A DNA stretch of 64,000 nucleotides from Roseitalea sp. MMSF_3546 (GTDB taxonomy: Bacteria > Pseudomonadota > Alphaproteobacteria > Rhizobiales > Rhizobiaceae), in NCBI RefSeq assembly GCF_030732865.1, contig NZ_JASHKB010000002.1, forward strand, positions 248,001-312,000, in the 5' to 3' direction. The first letter of the stretch is position 1. Each line of letters opens with the position of its first letter. Below the pieces are notes generated by a model, which saw only the letters and a list, made by a program, of their open reading frames with translations, ran no database searches and was not told where the DNA came from. Positions 28,468-38,194 of the stretch are shown one piece after another. A program made the translations under genes and the position numbers.

Positions 28468-31075
28468 TCACACCCGCTCCACGAATCCGTCCAGCACCTT
28501 CTTTTCGCCGGCGCGGTCGAAGGCGATGGTCAGCTTGTTGCCCTCGATGGCGGTGACGTTGCCATTGCCGAACTTGAGGTGGAACACGCGGTCGCCGACG
28601 GAAAAGGCCGAAGGCGCCTCCGCCACGGACTTGGCGATCAGCTCGCCCTCGATGGTGCGGCCCTTGACCGAGCCCTTGCCGGCGCCGAAGCCCGAATCGG
28701 TCTCGCCATAGCCGATGCGCTCGACGGCGACGCCCGAGCGCGAGCCCCAGTTGCGGCTGGTCGCCTCGGTCCGGTTGGCCTGGGCGCGGCGCCAGCCGGG
28801 CGAACCGCGCGTGCTCGCAAAGGCCTCGGCCCGGTCGAAACGCGAGGCGCCGTAGCCGCCGTAGCCGCCATAGGAGGAGGGCGGTTCGGCGACGTCGACA
28901 TGGTCGGTCGGCAGTTCGTCGAGAAAGCGCGAGGGAATGGTCGACTGCCACAGGCCGTGAATGCGGCGGTTGGAGACGAACCAGATGTGGCAATGACGCT
29001 TGGCGCGGGTCAGGCCGACATAGGCAAGGCGCCGTTCCTCCTCGAGCCCGGCCATGCCGCCCTCGTCGAGCGCCCTTTGATGCGGGAACAGCCCTTCCTC
29101 CCAGCCGGGCAGGAACACCGTGTCGAACTCGAGCCCCTTGGCCGCGTGCAGCGTCATGATCGACACCGCGTCCATGTCCTCGTTCTGCTCGGCATCCATG
29201 ACGAGGCTGACATGTTCGAGGAAGGCGCGCATGGATTCGAACTCCTCCATAGAGCGGATGAGTTCCTTGAGGTTCTCGAGCCGGCCCGGCGCCTCGGCGG
29301 AGCGGTCGGCTTTCCACATGGCGGTATAGCCGCTCTCCTCGAGGATCGTCTCGGCCAGTTCGGAATGCGGAGTCCGATCAATGGCTTGCTGCCAGCGCCT
29401 GAAGCTCTCCACGAGCGAGCGCAGGGCCGCGCGCGGCTTGGGCTTCATCTCCTCGGTGGCGACCAGTTCCTCGGCGGCGGCCAGCATCGGCACGCCCTTC
29501 TTGCGGGCATAATCGTGCACCAGGCGCACCGAGGCATCGCCCAGGCCGCGCTTGGGCGTGTTGACGATGCGCTCGAAGGCCAGATCGTCGGCCGGCTGGC
29601 AGACGACGCGGAAATAGGCCATCGCGTCGCGGATCTCCATGCGCTCATAGAAGCGCGGGCCGCCGATGACGCGGTAGTTCAGCCCCAGCGTGACGAACCG
29701 GTCCTCGAACTCGCGCATCTGGAAGGAGGCGCGCACCAGGATGGCCATGTCGTTGAGCAGTTGGCCGTCGCGTTGGTGGCGCTCGATCGTCTCGCCGACG
29801 GCGCGCGCCTCTTCCTCGGAATCCCAGGCGGCGTGGACGTTGACCTTCGGATCGTCCGGGTCGGGTGCCTCGGTGAACAGCGTCTTGCCGAGCCGGCCCT
29901 CATTGTGGCCGATCAGATGGCTGGCGGCGCCCAGAATGTGGGCCGTCGAGCGGTAGTTGCGCTCCAGCTTGACGACCGTGGCGCCGGGAAAGTCCTTTTC
30001 GAAGCGCAATATGTTGTCGACATCGGCGCCGCGCCAGCCATAGATCGACTGGTCGTCGTCGCCGACGCAGCAGATGTTGGGGGGTGACGCGTTTCCACCT
30101 CCCCCTTGAGAGGAGGTCGGCGAGACAATGTCGAGCCGGGTGGGGGTATCGGCATCGATTTCACCCCCACCCGGATCAGCTTCGCTTCGCTTGCTTCTCC
30201 GACCTCCCCTCAATGGGGAGGTGGGGGCGTCCCGCAAGCCCGCCCCTTCGACAGGCTCAGGATGAGGTGAAACCCGCCGCTGCGCCAGCAGCCGCAGCCA
30301 CAGATATTGCGCGGTGTTGGTGTCCTGGTACTCGTCGACGAGAATGTATCTGAACTTTTGCTGATAGTCGGCGAGCACGTCCGGATTGGCCTTGAGAAGG
30401 CGGATCGGGTGGCACAGAAGATCGCCGAAGTCGCAGGCGTTCAGCGTCTTCAGCCGGTCCTGGTAGGCGGTGAACAGGTCGCGGCCTTTTCCATTTGCAA
30501 AAGCGCGCGCGTCGCCTTCGGGAATGTCGGCCGGACCCCAGCCCTTGTTCTTCCAGCCGTCGATCATGTGGGCGAACTGGCGCGCCGGCCAGCGCTTGTC
30601 GTCGAGCCCCTCGGCCTGGATGAGCTGCTTGAGAAGCCGGATCTGGTCGTCGGTGTCGAGAATGGTGAAATCGGACCTCAGCCCGACCAGCTCGGCATGC
30701 CGGCGCAGCATCTTCACGCCGATCGAGTGGAACGTGCCGAGCCACGGCATGCCCTCGACGGCGCCGCCGACGAGCAGGCCGATGCGCTCCTTCATCTCGC
30801 GGGCGGCCTTGTTGGTGAAGGTCACCGCCAGCACCTGGCTGGGCCAGGCGAGCCCCTGGGCCAGGATGTGGGCGATGCGCGTGGTCAGAACCCGCGTCTT
30901 GCCGGTGCCGGCGCCGGCCAGCACCAGAACCGGGCCCTCGGTGGTCTCGACGGCGCGGCGCTGCTCGGGGTTCAGCCCGTCCAGATAGGCCGGCGCGGCC
31001 CGAGCCGCCGCCGGCCGGCTTCGGGGCCGGCCGGTGCGCGTCGTCGAACGGAATGTCGTCGAACGGATTGCTCAT
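28468..31075 (-). CDS. uvrD: UvrD/PcrA-type SF1 DNA helicase, with in-frame repeat insert and apparent 5' frameshift
   Basis: A 3'-5' helicase of replication and repair. Motifs in order: LAGAGTGKTRVL (I), TFTNKAAREMKERI (Ia), LVDEYQDTN (II), CVGDDDQSIYGWRG (III), LERNYRS (IV), TLHAAKGLEFDTVFLPG (V) and EEERRLAYVGLTRAKRH (VI), with a C-terminal SH3-like end. About 65 residues that look repeat-derived (SPHPEPVEG to GGGGNASPP) sit between motifs II and III. The expected start, ATG 31075 (MSNPFDDIPFDD), is not in the same frame as the helicase body; YLDGLNPEQ begins at 30987 one frame over, and the body frame has no ATG, GTG or TTG before GTG 30924. A one-base error or real indel between about 30988 and 31045 would explain this. 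Without it, only a truncated protein from 30924, lacking the Q motif, could be made. Confidence 0.88.
30085..30270. repeat. Mosaic of palindromic repeats inserted in frame in the helicase gene
   Basis: Three nested parts are visible. Outer arms of 26 bases at 30095-30120 and 30199-30224 are inverted copies with 24 of 26 positions matching. Inner perfect 12-base arms CCGGGTGGGGGT (30136-30147) and ACCCCCACCCGG (30163-30174) lie between them. A flanking copy of the dispersed repeat CCTTCGACAGGCTCAGGATG follows from 30245. The unit keeps the helicase frame open and adds about 65 codons between motifs II and III. The CCCCCACCC core is shared with the palindrome at 31179-31230. Confidence 0.85.
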
Positions 31076-31178
31076 CGATTCGCAATGTAGGGATTTGGGG
31101 GGCGAATGAAAGCGCGGCGGGGCGTGTCGCGTCCATCCCGTCTGGAGCGTCGCAAGTTCACCAGGCACTGCGTTCCAG

Positions 31179-31230
31179 CCCCCACCCTTCATCCCTCCCC
31201 CGCAAGCGTGGGAGGGATGAAGGGTGGGGG
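31179..31230. repeat. Perfect 21-bp-arm palindrome between clcB and uvrD
   Basis: The left arm (31179-31199, starts CCCCCACCCTTCATC) and right arm (31210-31230, ends AAGGGTGGGGG) are exact reverse complements with a 10-base loop. It lies downstream of the minus-strand chloride channel gene and about 100 bases upstream of the helicase ATG. In RNA it would form a very stable hairpin that could terminate clcB or protect its 3' end. It looks like a REP-type element of the same class as the helicase insert. Confidence 0.85.
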
Positions 31231-31257
31231 TGATGCTCTTGCCTCGGAGTGGCAGCT

Positions 31258-32895
31258 CTACCGATGCTCCTCGACGCTTGCCTGGATCAGAACCTTGTTG
31301 AAATAGCTCAGCGCGCGCACCTGCGTCGCCCAGGCGATGATGCGGGTTTCGTCGCGCGGATCGACGACGGCCAGACGGCTGTGACCGGAGGCGTCGAAGG
31401 CCCGCAGCGCGGTCTCGAGCGAATCGCCGGGCTTGAGCGTGGGGTAGCCGGAGGCCGGATCGTGGCGCTCGGGATCGCCGTCGCGCGCGGTGAACTCCAT
31501 GAAGTCCATGACCTTCCTGGTCCGCATCAACTGCCGGTGCGGGCCCAGGTGATCGAACAGGCCGCGCATTTCGAGCTGCCAGTGGAAATAGGAATGCCCG
31601 TGCACGGCCTGATTGACGCCATGGGCAATCGCAACCGACAACAGCAGTGCGATCGATAACGCGTAGCCGCCGGTGAGTTCGAACACGATCACCGTGGTCG
31701 AGATCGGCGCGCCGAGCACGGCACCGGCCACCGCGCCCATGCCAAGGATCGCGTAGAGCCCTTCGGAGGAGGCCATGTCCGGGAAGGCGGAGCCGGCGAT
31801 CATGCCGAAGGCGCCGCCGGTCGCCGCGCCCAGAAACAGCGCCGGCGAGAAGATGCCGCCGCCAAAGCGCGAGGCGAGCGTGATCGCGGTGGCGATCGTC
31901 TTGAGGACGATCAGCCCGAGCAGCAGCGTCAGCGGAAGCTGGTTCCAGAGCATCATGTCGGTCACTTCGTAGCCGACGCCCAGAATGTGCGGAACGTAAA
32001 TCCCCATCAGACCGATCGCCATGCCGCCGATCACCGGGCGCAGGCGCAACGGCATGGTGACGGAACGGGCGACATAGTCCGCCGTGAACAGGGCGAACTG
32101 AAAGGCGATGGCAACGACCGCGGCGACCACGCCGAGCAGCGCGAAGGCCGGAAACTCCCAATAGGAGGTCACCTGGTAGACGGGGATGAGGAAGGCGGCG
32201 GCATCGCCGAACCACAGCCGCGAGAACACCGAGCCGACCGCCGAGGCAATGACGATCGGCACGAAGGCGCGCATCGCGTAATGCTGCAGGATCACCTCGT
32301 GGGCGAACAGCACGCCGGCGATGGGCGCGTTGAACGATGCCGAGATCGCGGCGGCGACACCGGCGGCGAGCAGCGTGCGCGAACACCATTCGGGCAGGCC
32401 GCGCCGCTGCGAGACGACGCTGGCCAGCGTCGCGCCCAGGTGGATGACGGGCCCTTCGCGGCCGGCGCTGGCGCCCGAGCCCAGCGATATCGCGGCGATC
32501 GTCGCCGACCAAAGGCCCTGGCGCAGTTCCAGCGGCCGGCCGGTCAGCGCGCGCGCCTCGATGACGTCGGAAACGTTGCCGGCGCGGCGCGCCGAAAGCC
32601 GCTCCAGCATCAGGCCGACGACGAAACCGCCGACGATCGGTCCCGCCAGGATCCAGTACCAGGCCACGTTCCGGGCGGCCGTCAGGGTCTGCTCGGAGGT
32701 GTCGCGCAGCCACCAGTACTGGAACAGACCGATGGCCTCGCGGAAGATGATTGCGGCGATGGCCACCATGGCGCCGATGATCAGCGACAGCAGCCACAGC
32801 TTCGGTGTGCCCGATTCGCGAAAGGCGCGGATATTCGGCCTGACCCAGCGCACCAGAAGCTGGGTCCAGAAGCGCAGGCGGTCGGCGGCCCTCAT
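31258..32895 (-). CDS. clcB: ClC family chloride channel or H+/Cl- exchanger with C-terminal CBS region
   Basis: The 545-residue protein has more than ten hydrophobic segments and the ClC selectivity motifs GSGASAGREGP (the gating Glu is in GREGP) and GGGIFSPALFLGA, plus the MGAVAGAVLGAP segment. After the channel part, a cytoplasmic tail (YPTLKPGDSLETALRAFDASGHSRLAVVD) looks like a single CBS domain. The gating Glu makes a Cl-/H+ exchanger possible. ATG 32895 overlaps the thioesterase stop by 4 bases, so the two genes are translationally coupled. Confidence 0.92.
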   Translation of the reverse strand: MRAADRLRFWTQLLVRWVRPNIRAFRESGTPKLWLLSLIIGAMVAIAAIIFREAIGLFQYWWLRDTSEQTLTAARNVAWYWILAGPIVGGFVVGLMLERLSARRAGNVSDVIEARALTGRPLELRQGLWSATIAAISLGSGASAGREGPVIHLGATLASVVSQRRGLPEWCSRTLLAAGVAAAISASFNAPIAGVLFAHEVILQHYAMRAFVPIVIASAVGSVFSRLWFGDAAAFLIPVYQVTSYWEFPAFALLGVVAAVVAIAFQFALFTADYVARSVTMPLRLRPVIGGMAIGLMGIYVPHILGVGYEVTDMMLWNQLPLTLLLGLIVLKTIATAITLASRFGGGIFSPALFLGAATGGAFGMIAGSAFPDMASSEGLYAILGMGAVAGAVLGAPISTTVIVFELTGGYALSIALLLSVAIAHGVNQAVHGHSYFHWQLEMRGLFDHLGPHRQLMRTRKVMDFMEFTARDGDPERHDPASGYPTLKPGDSLETALRAFDASGHSRLAVVDPRDETRIIAWATQVRALSYFNKVLIQASVEEHR

Positions 32896-33401
32896 GTCGG
32901 CGCGGTCGGTCTGCGGCGCATGGCGATCGCGCGGCCGGCACCGTCCGGGCGTGGCAGGAGGGCATGGCGTTCGGCCATCTGGGCGACATTGGCGGCGATG
33001 TCGGCGGGAAATGGCGCGACACGCGGCCCGCTGCGGTCGACATGCAGGGTCAGCGTCTCGCAGGTCGCGGCGAGCCAGCCCTGGGTGGCATGGCGCATGC
33101 GCTGAAAGCCGTGGATGCGCTTTTCGTCGTGATCGAGGATCTGATAGTCGCAAACCAGCTGCGCATCGGCATGGACCTCGCGCAGATAGGCGATGTGGGC
33201 TTCGGCGGTGTAGGTGGTCATGGCCCGCGCGGCGGCATAGTCCGGTCCCATGCCGAGCGCGGCGAAGACGATGTCGGAGGCGCGATCGAACACAACCAGA
33301 TAATAGGCCATGTTCAAGTGGCCATTGTAATCGATCCAGTCCGGCGCGATGGCCATGGCGGGCGTGATGAAGGGCGCGTCGTTTGGTGTGGGTCCCGCCA
33401 T
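32892..33401 (-). CDS. Hotdog-fold acyl-CoA thioesterase-like protein
   Basis: The 169-residue protein has the 4-hydroxybenzoyl-CoA thioesterase pattern DWIDYNGHLNMAYYLVVFDRASD near residue 21, with the catalytic-type Asp in DYNGHLN. TYTAEAHIAYLREV follows. It probably hydrolyses a short or medium acyl-CoA thioester, possibly a carnitine-related one given the thioesterase subfamily look; the substrate is uncertain. It is the first gene of a two-gene unit with the chloride channel (4-base overlap). Confidence 0.8.
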   Translation of the reverse strand: MAGPTPNDAPFITPAMAIAPDWIDYNGHLNMAYYLVVFDRASDIVFAALGMGPDYAAARAMTTYTAEAHIAYLREVHADAQLVCDYQILDHDEKRIHGFQRMRHATQGWLAATCETLTLHVDRSGPRVAPFPADIAANVAQMAERHALLPRPDGAGRAIAMRRRPTAPT

Positions 33402-33542
33402 TGGGCGTGTTGTCGATCCTCTTGCCGAAAGGGTGGCCCAAGCCGACCCCTTGATCGCACATTACGTGGCCGATTTCCTGCGGCAAGAGTCCGGTGACGC
33501 GAATCTGGCGGAAACCGATGCAGGATGACGAGGAAACACCGC

Positions 33543-33962
33543 ATGCCCATGCCGCAGGATTACCAGATCGCCCAGCAGGCCTTCGACGCGCTGATCGCCG
33601 ATGCGCGCGACCGGCTGGGGCTTGCCACGCGCAATCAGTCCTACACCGTCCTTCAAGCGGTGCTGACCGTGTTCCGGCGCCGGCTCACGCCGGCGCAGAT
33701 CCTGATCTTCGCCGACGCGCTGCCGGCCCTTACGCGAGCCATCTTCGTCGCCGGCTGGCATGAAGGGGAGCACCGGGCCGGTTTCGGATCGCGCACGGCG
33801 CTGGAGGCGGAGGTGCGGGACCTGCGCCGCCATCACAATTTCGCGCCCGAGGGCTCGATCCGGATCATCGCCGGCGTGCTGCGCCGGCACGCCGACGCCG
33901 ACCGGCTGGCGGCCGCGCTCGCCGCGCTGCCCGAACGGGCCCGGCGCTACTGGGACGCGTGA
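33543..33962 (+). CDS. DUF2267 family protein
   Basis: The 139-residue protein matches the DUF2267 pattern: AQQAFDALIADARDRLGL, then QSYTVLQAVLTVFRRRLTPAQILIFADALP, and a second half resembling the first (LEAEVRDLRRHHNF, SIRIIAGVLRRH). These proteins are two helical repeats of unknown function. ATG 33543 is favoured because GAGGA lies about 9 bases upstream; ATG 33525 is an alternative. It is divergent from the thioesterase. Confidence 0.82.
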   Translation: MPMPQDYQIAQQAFDALIADARDRLGLATRNQSYTVLQAVLTVFRRRLTPAQILIFADALPALTRAIFVAGWHEGEHRAGFGSRTALEAEVRDLRRHHNFAPEGSIRIIAGVLRRHADADRLAAALAALPERARRYWDA

Positions 33963-34147
33963 GGCGTCTCGCCGCCCGGCCGGGTGAACCACCGGCCGGC
34001 CTGTCGCGTTCAACGCGATGTCATGTGCGTCCGCCTTGATCTTGACGCGACGAACGCCGACAATCGCCACCGGTCGCACACGCCGCGCCGACGGGGCCGA
34101 TTCCGTGGCCGGCGGCGGGCCCGCACGATGAAGGAGCGTCCGGCACC

Positions 34148-37100
34148 TTGCGCCTTTTTGTCATTTTCGGCGGCCTGATCGTTCTGGTGCTGCTGGCGGC
34201 GCTGCTCGCACCCATGTTCATCGACTGGGGCGACTATCGCGCCCGTTTCGAGCAGGAGGCGGCGCGCCTTCTCGGCCAGCCGGTGCGGGTTTCGGGCGAA
34301 GCCTCCGCGCGGCTGCTGCCGTTTCCCTCGCTGTCGTTCACCGATGTCGAGGTCGGCCCGCCCGAGGCGCCCATGGTGCGCGCCGACCGGTTCTCCATGG
34401 ATGTGGAACTGGCGCCGTTCCTGTCGGGCCAGATCCTGATCTTCGACATGCGGGTGGACAATCCCGAGGTCACGCTTGCGCTCGATGCCACGGGCACGCC
34501 GATCTGGCCGCTGCCCGACACGCGGCTGATCGACCCCGCGCAGGTCACGCTCGAGAACGCGCGCATCACCAATGGCTCGCTCACCGTCGTCGATCCGTCC
34601 GAGGATCGCGCCTGGACGATCGACAACCTCGATGCGACGGTGTCGGCGGACAGCTTCTTCGGGCCGTGGCGGGCGGAAGGGGCGGGCCGGTTCAACGCCG
34701 CGCCGGCCGAGTTCATCGTCTCCACGGGCTCGTTGTCGCGCCAAGGGTTCCCCTTGCGCGTGACGACCGACCTGCCCAATCACCTTCTGCGCATCGTCAC
34801 CGACGGGCGGATCGCGCCCGATGGCGGCCTGGACGGCCAGATCGGCTATGACGGAACGATCACGCTGGTGCCCATGCATGCGGGCCGGCAATACCGCATC
34901 GAGGGCGATTTCGCGGCCACCGCGCGCGCGCTCGAGGTCGAGACGTTCCGCGCCGCCTTCGGCGATCCGGCCGATCCCTATGTGGTCAATGGCAGCCTTT
35001 CGGTCGATGGCGGTGCCGACCCGGGCTACCGGCTGGCCGTCACCGGCAACCAGATCGACATCGGCGCGGCCGGCCCGCGCGCCGCCCGGGCACAGGAGCC
35101 GGTCGACCTGCGCGGCCGCCTGGCATCCTTCGGCGACATGCTCGCCGGCCTGCCCCTGCCGCCCTTTGCGGGCACGGTGAGCGTCGACCTGCCCGCGGTG
35201 ATCGCCGGCGGCACGGCGATCCGCGATGTGCGGGTCGAGGCGCGGCCGGACGGCTCGGGCCAGGCGCGGCGCTGGCGGCTGGCGCGCGCGCAGGCCGAAT
35301 TGCCGGGCCGTACCAGCTTCGAAGCCGACGGCGTGCTCGCACTGCCCGATCTGGGCCGCGGCATCGGCGCATCGATGTTCGAGGGTCGCGTCTCGGTCGC
35401 CTCGAGCCAGCCGACCGGGCTCGCGCGCTGGCTGGGCACCGAGACGGGCGAGACCGTGCGGGCGATGCAGCGGGCCGCCTTCAGCGCCCAGGTGATGCTT
35501 TCGGGCGAGCGCCAGGTCGCCGACAACGCGCAGATCGTCGCCGGCGACGCGCGGCTGACCGGGCGGGTCGAACGGCGCGCCAGCGGGCAGGCGCGGCCCT
35601 ATCTGTCGGTCGATTTCACCGGCAACGATCTCGACGTGTCCACCGTGCAGGCCATTGGCGGGCTGGTCGGCTTCGACCAGGACGGGCCGGTGCTCGACGA
35701 CCACGATCTCGACCTCGCCCTGGATCTGGACGGGGCGCGCTATCGGGACATCGCCGTCGACCGGGTGGAGGCGGCGATTCGCGCGCGCGGCCCCCGCACC
35801 GAGATCGACCGGCTGGTCATCAACGGCCTCTACGACGCCTCGCTGACCGCCACCGGCTCGATAGACCGTGCCGGGGAGGCGTCCGAGGGCACGGACCTGC
35901 CCGACGGTCGCCAGGCCGAACGCATGGTCCGGTTCGATGCCAGCCTGATCGGGGCCAACGGCGCGCGTTTCGCCCGGGCGCTCGGCGAGCGCGCCGGCGA
36001 CATCGCGCTGCTCGACCATCTGGCCGAGGTGGCGCGGCGCGACCGTACCGCGTTCAGCGACATGCAACTGACCGTGGTGGGCTCGGCGCGCCTGGGCGCA
36101 CCCGACGCCGAGCTGGAGGCGTCGGCCAGCGTTTCGGGCCGCCTGGGCGGAGCGGAACTGTTCGTGCAGACCAGCCTTGCCAATCGCGACGGCTCGCCCG
36201 ATCCCGAAACGTTCCGGGTCGATGGTGCGCTGACCCATCAGGATCCGCTGCGCCTGCTGTCATTGAGCGGGCTCGATCTGGCGGTGACCGGGGGCGCCGA
36301 GATCGGGCTGGTTTCCCCGGGCCAGTTGACCGTGACCATGCTGCGCTCGGAGGCGAGCATCGGCGGGCGCGGCCGCATCGCCTATTCGACCGGCGGCGAC
36401 AGCATCACCTTCGACGGCGACAATCCCTTCGCCGCAGACGGGGATCTGTCGGGCCGCATCGACCTGACGCTCGGCGACGCCGAACCCTGGCTGCTGGCGC
36501 TCGGCCATGTGCTGCCGGGCACGGGGCTGGGCACGCCGGTGGCCGGCAGCGCCCAACTGGCGCGCGGCGCGGACGGCTGGTCGCTGTCGCAGATCGCTGC
36601 CGACATCGCCGGCAGTTCCGTGGGCGGAGCGCTGCGCCTCGATGACGGGGTCGGTGGGCCGTCAGTGTCCGCAGACCTGGTCTTCGGCGCGCTCGATACC
36701 GCGCTTGTCACCGGGCTCGTGACCGGACATGTCACCCCCCTGTCCGCACGCACCGAATTCGGCGCGCCGCTTTACCCCGACCTCGATCTCGATCTCGAAT
36801 TCGCCGCCGACCGGCTGTTCGCCGGTCCGGTGCGGCTGAGCGATGCGACCGGCACGCTCGCCATGCGCGGCGGCCTGCTGACGCTCGACGACTTTGCGGC
36901 CAGCAATCGACGCGGCGGACGAGTGGGCGCCAATGCGCGGCTGCAGAACGCCGCAGGCACGTTGAGCCTGGCCGGGCGCGTCGATGCCCAGGCGGTTCCG
37001 GTGCGCGCCTTGCTGGCCGATGCCGGCGCGGCGGCGCCCGAGGGGGCGCTGGATCTGACGCTGGCGCTCACCGGTTCGGGCGCCTCGATCGAGGCGCTCA

Positions 37101-37915
37101 CCGATTCGCTGAGCGGTACTGGGGTGGTCGCGCTCGATGGCGTCGTCGTGCCGAACCTGGATCCGGATGCGCTGTCGACGCTGTTGCCGGCTGCCGATGC
37201 GCTGGGTATCGACATCACGGCCGAACAGATCCGGCAGATCGCCCGCACGGCGCTTTTCGACGAGGCGGCGCGACTTGTCGACGCGCAATTGCCGGTGACG
37301 GTGGCGGGCGGGGTGCTGCGGGCGGCGAACCTGGCGCTGCAAACGCCCGATGGCCGTATGGAACTGACCGGTACCGTGCGCTACGACCTTGCATCGCGAC
37401 AGGCGGCCGGCGATGTCCTCGTCGCGCTCGATCCCGGTGCACAGGCCCTGGCCGGCATGGCGGCCGAAGTCGCCATCGCCTTTGGCGGTGAACGGGCGGG
37501 GCCCGACATCGACTACAGCCGGCTGAGCGCGTTCATCAGTCAGCGGGCGCTGGAGAGCGAGCGGTTGCGCGTCGAGCGCATGCAGGCGCGGCTGATCGAG
37601 CGCGAGCGCATGCGGCGCCAGGTGCGCTACGCGCGCTATCTGCAAGAACGCGAGCGGGCGGCACGGGCGGCCGAGGACGATGCCGGACCGCCTTCCCCAG
37701 AGCCGATATCGGCGGTGCCGCCGGGCCGGCAGGGCAGTGACGCCGGCGAACGGACGGCTCCGGCCGGGCAGGGGGCGGATGCAGCGGCCGATGCCGAACC
37801 GCCGGCGGGGCAGCCGCCGGCGCCGGCGGACGCAACGCCGCAGCCCCAGGACCTGTTCGCGCCCGAGACGATCCAGCGGCTGATCGAGGCGCTGGAAACC
37901 GAGCGTCCGCGATAG
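34148..37915 (+). CDS. AsmA family envelope protein
   Basis: AsmA proteins are large periplasmic, membrane-anchored proteins related to lipid-transport bridges and outer-membrane homeostasis. The 1255-residue product has one N-terminal membrane helix (IFGGLIVLVLLAALLAPMFI), the family start DWGDYRARFEQEAARLLGQ, and long beta-rich repeats. The AsmA_2-type end LTDSLSGTGVVALDGVVV comes near residue 995. A charged helix (ESERLRVERMQARLIERERM) and a Pro/Ala tail end the protein, which is unusual. Start TTG 34148 has AAGGAG 11 bases upstream. Confidence 0.9.
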   Translation: MRLFVIFGGLIVLVLLAALLAPMFIDWGDYRARFEQEAARLLGQPVRVSGEASARLLPFPSLSFTDVEVGPPEAPMVRADRFSMDVELAPFLSGQILIFDMRVDNPEVTLALDATGTPIWPLPDTRLIDPAQVTLENARITNGSLTVVDPSEDRAWTIDNLDATVSADSFFGPWRAEGAGRFNAAPAEFIVSTGSLSRQGFPLRVTTDLPNHLLRIVTDGRIAPDGGLDGQIGYDGTITLVPMHAGRQYRIEGDFAATARALEVETFRAAFGDPADPYVVNGSLSVDGGADPGYRLAVTGNQIDIGAAGPRAARAQEPVDLRGRLASFGDMLAGLPLPPFAGTVSVDLPAVIAGGTAIRDVRVEARPDGSGQARRWRLARAQAELPGRTSFEADGVLALPDLGRGIGASMFEGRVSVASSQPTGLARWLGTETGETVRAMQRAAFSAQVMLSGERQVADNAQIVAGDARLTGRVERRASGQARPYLSVDFTGNDLDVSTVQAIGGLVGFDQDGPVLDDHDLDLALDLDGARYRDIAVDRVEAAIRARGPRTEIDRLVINGLYDASLTATGSIDRAGEASEGTDLPDGRQAERMVRFDASLIGANGARFARALGERAGDIALLDHLAEVARRDRTAFSDMQLTVVGSARLGAPDAELEASASVSGRLGGAELFVQTSLANRDGSPDPETFRVDGALTHQDPLRLLSLSGLDLAVTGGAEIGLVSPGQLTVTMLRSEASIGGRGRIAYSTGGDSITFDGDNPFAADGDLSGRIDLTLGDAEPWLLALGHVLPGTGLGTPVAGSAQLARGADGWSLSQIAADIAGSSVGGALRLDDGVGGPSVSADLVFGALDTALVTGLVTGHVTPLSARTEFGAPLYPDLDLDLEFAADRLFAGPVRLSDATGTLAMRGGLLTLDDFAASNRRGGRVGANARLQNAAGTLSLAGRVDAQAVPVRALLADAGAAAPEGALDLTLALTGSGASIEALTDSLSGTGVVALDGVVVPNLDPDALSTLLPAADALGIDITAEQIRQIARTALFDEAARLVDAQLPVTVAGGVLRAANLALQTPDGRMELTGTVRYDLASRQAAGDVLVALDPGAQALAGMAAEVAIAFGGERAGPDIDYSRLSAFISQRALESERLRVERMQARLIERERMRRQVRYARYLQERERAARAAEDDAGPPSPEPISAVPPGRQGSDAGERTAPAGQGADAAADAEPPAGQPPAPADATPQPQDLFAPETIQRLIEALETERPR

Positions 37916-37917
37916 GG

Positions 37918-38184
37918 TCACGTCCGGCGGCGCGCGGTGACGGCCGGGTGCACGCCGGGCCTTCCGCCGAGTTCACCGGCCAGCGCCGCGTTCAGCACAT
38001 GGATGCGGATCGCCGAGGACAGATTGGCATCGCGGGGGCGCTCGGCGTCGATCCGAGCGATCAGCGCGGCAAGCGAGATTTGCCGGGCTTCGGCGAGCCG
38101 CTTGAGCGCCCGATAGAAGGGCTCTTCCACCGAAAACGACGTGCGGTGGCCGGCAATGGCCACCGAGCGCTTGCGCACCGCCAT
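37918..38184 (-). CDS. Ribbon-helix-helix domain protein (RHH_4 type)
   Basis: The 88-residue protein begins MAVRKRSVAIAGHRTSFSV, followed by EPFYRALKRLAEARQISLAALI and RDANLSSAIRIHVLNAAL. This is the long RHH domain common in alphaproteobacteria next to sspB. It probably binds DNA as a dimer, but targets are unknown. It starts 10 bases after sspB on the same strand, so it is likely co-transcribed, and ends 2 bases from the convergent AsmA gene stop. Confidence 0.85.
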   Translation of the reverse strand: MAVRKRSVAIAGHRTSFSVEEPFYRALKRLAEARQISLAALIARIDAERPRDANLSSAIRIHVLNAALAGELGGRPGVHPAVTARRRT

Positions 38185-38194
38185 TGGCGGGCGC

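Noticed and set aside
28579-30087. 500-residue plus-strand frame opposite the helicase
   Set aside because: Low-complexity translation of the helicase complement with no motif.
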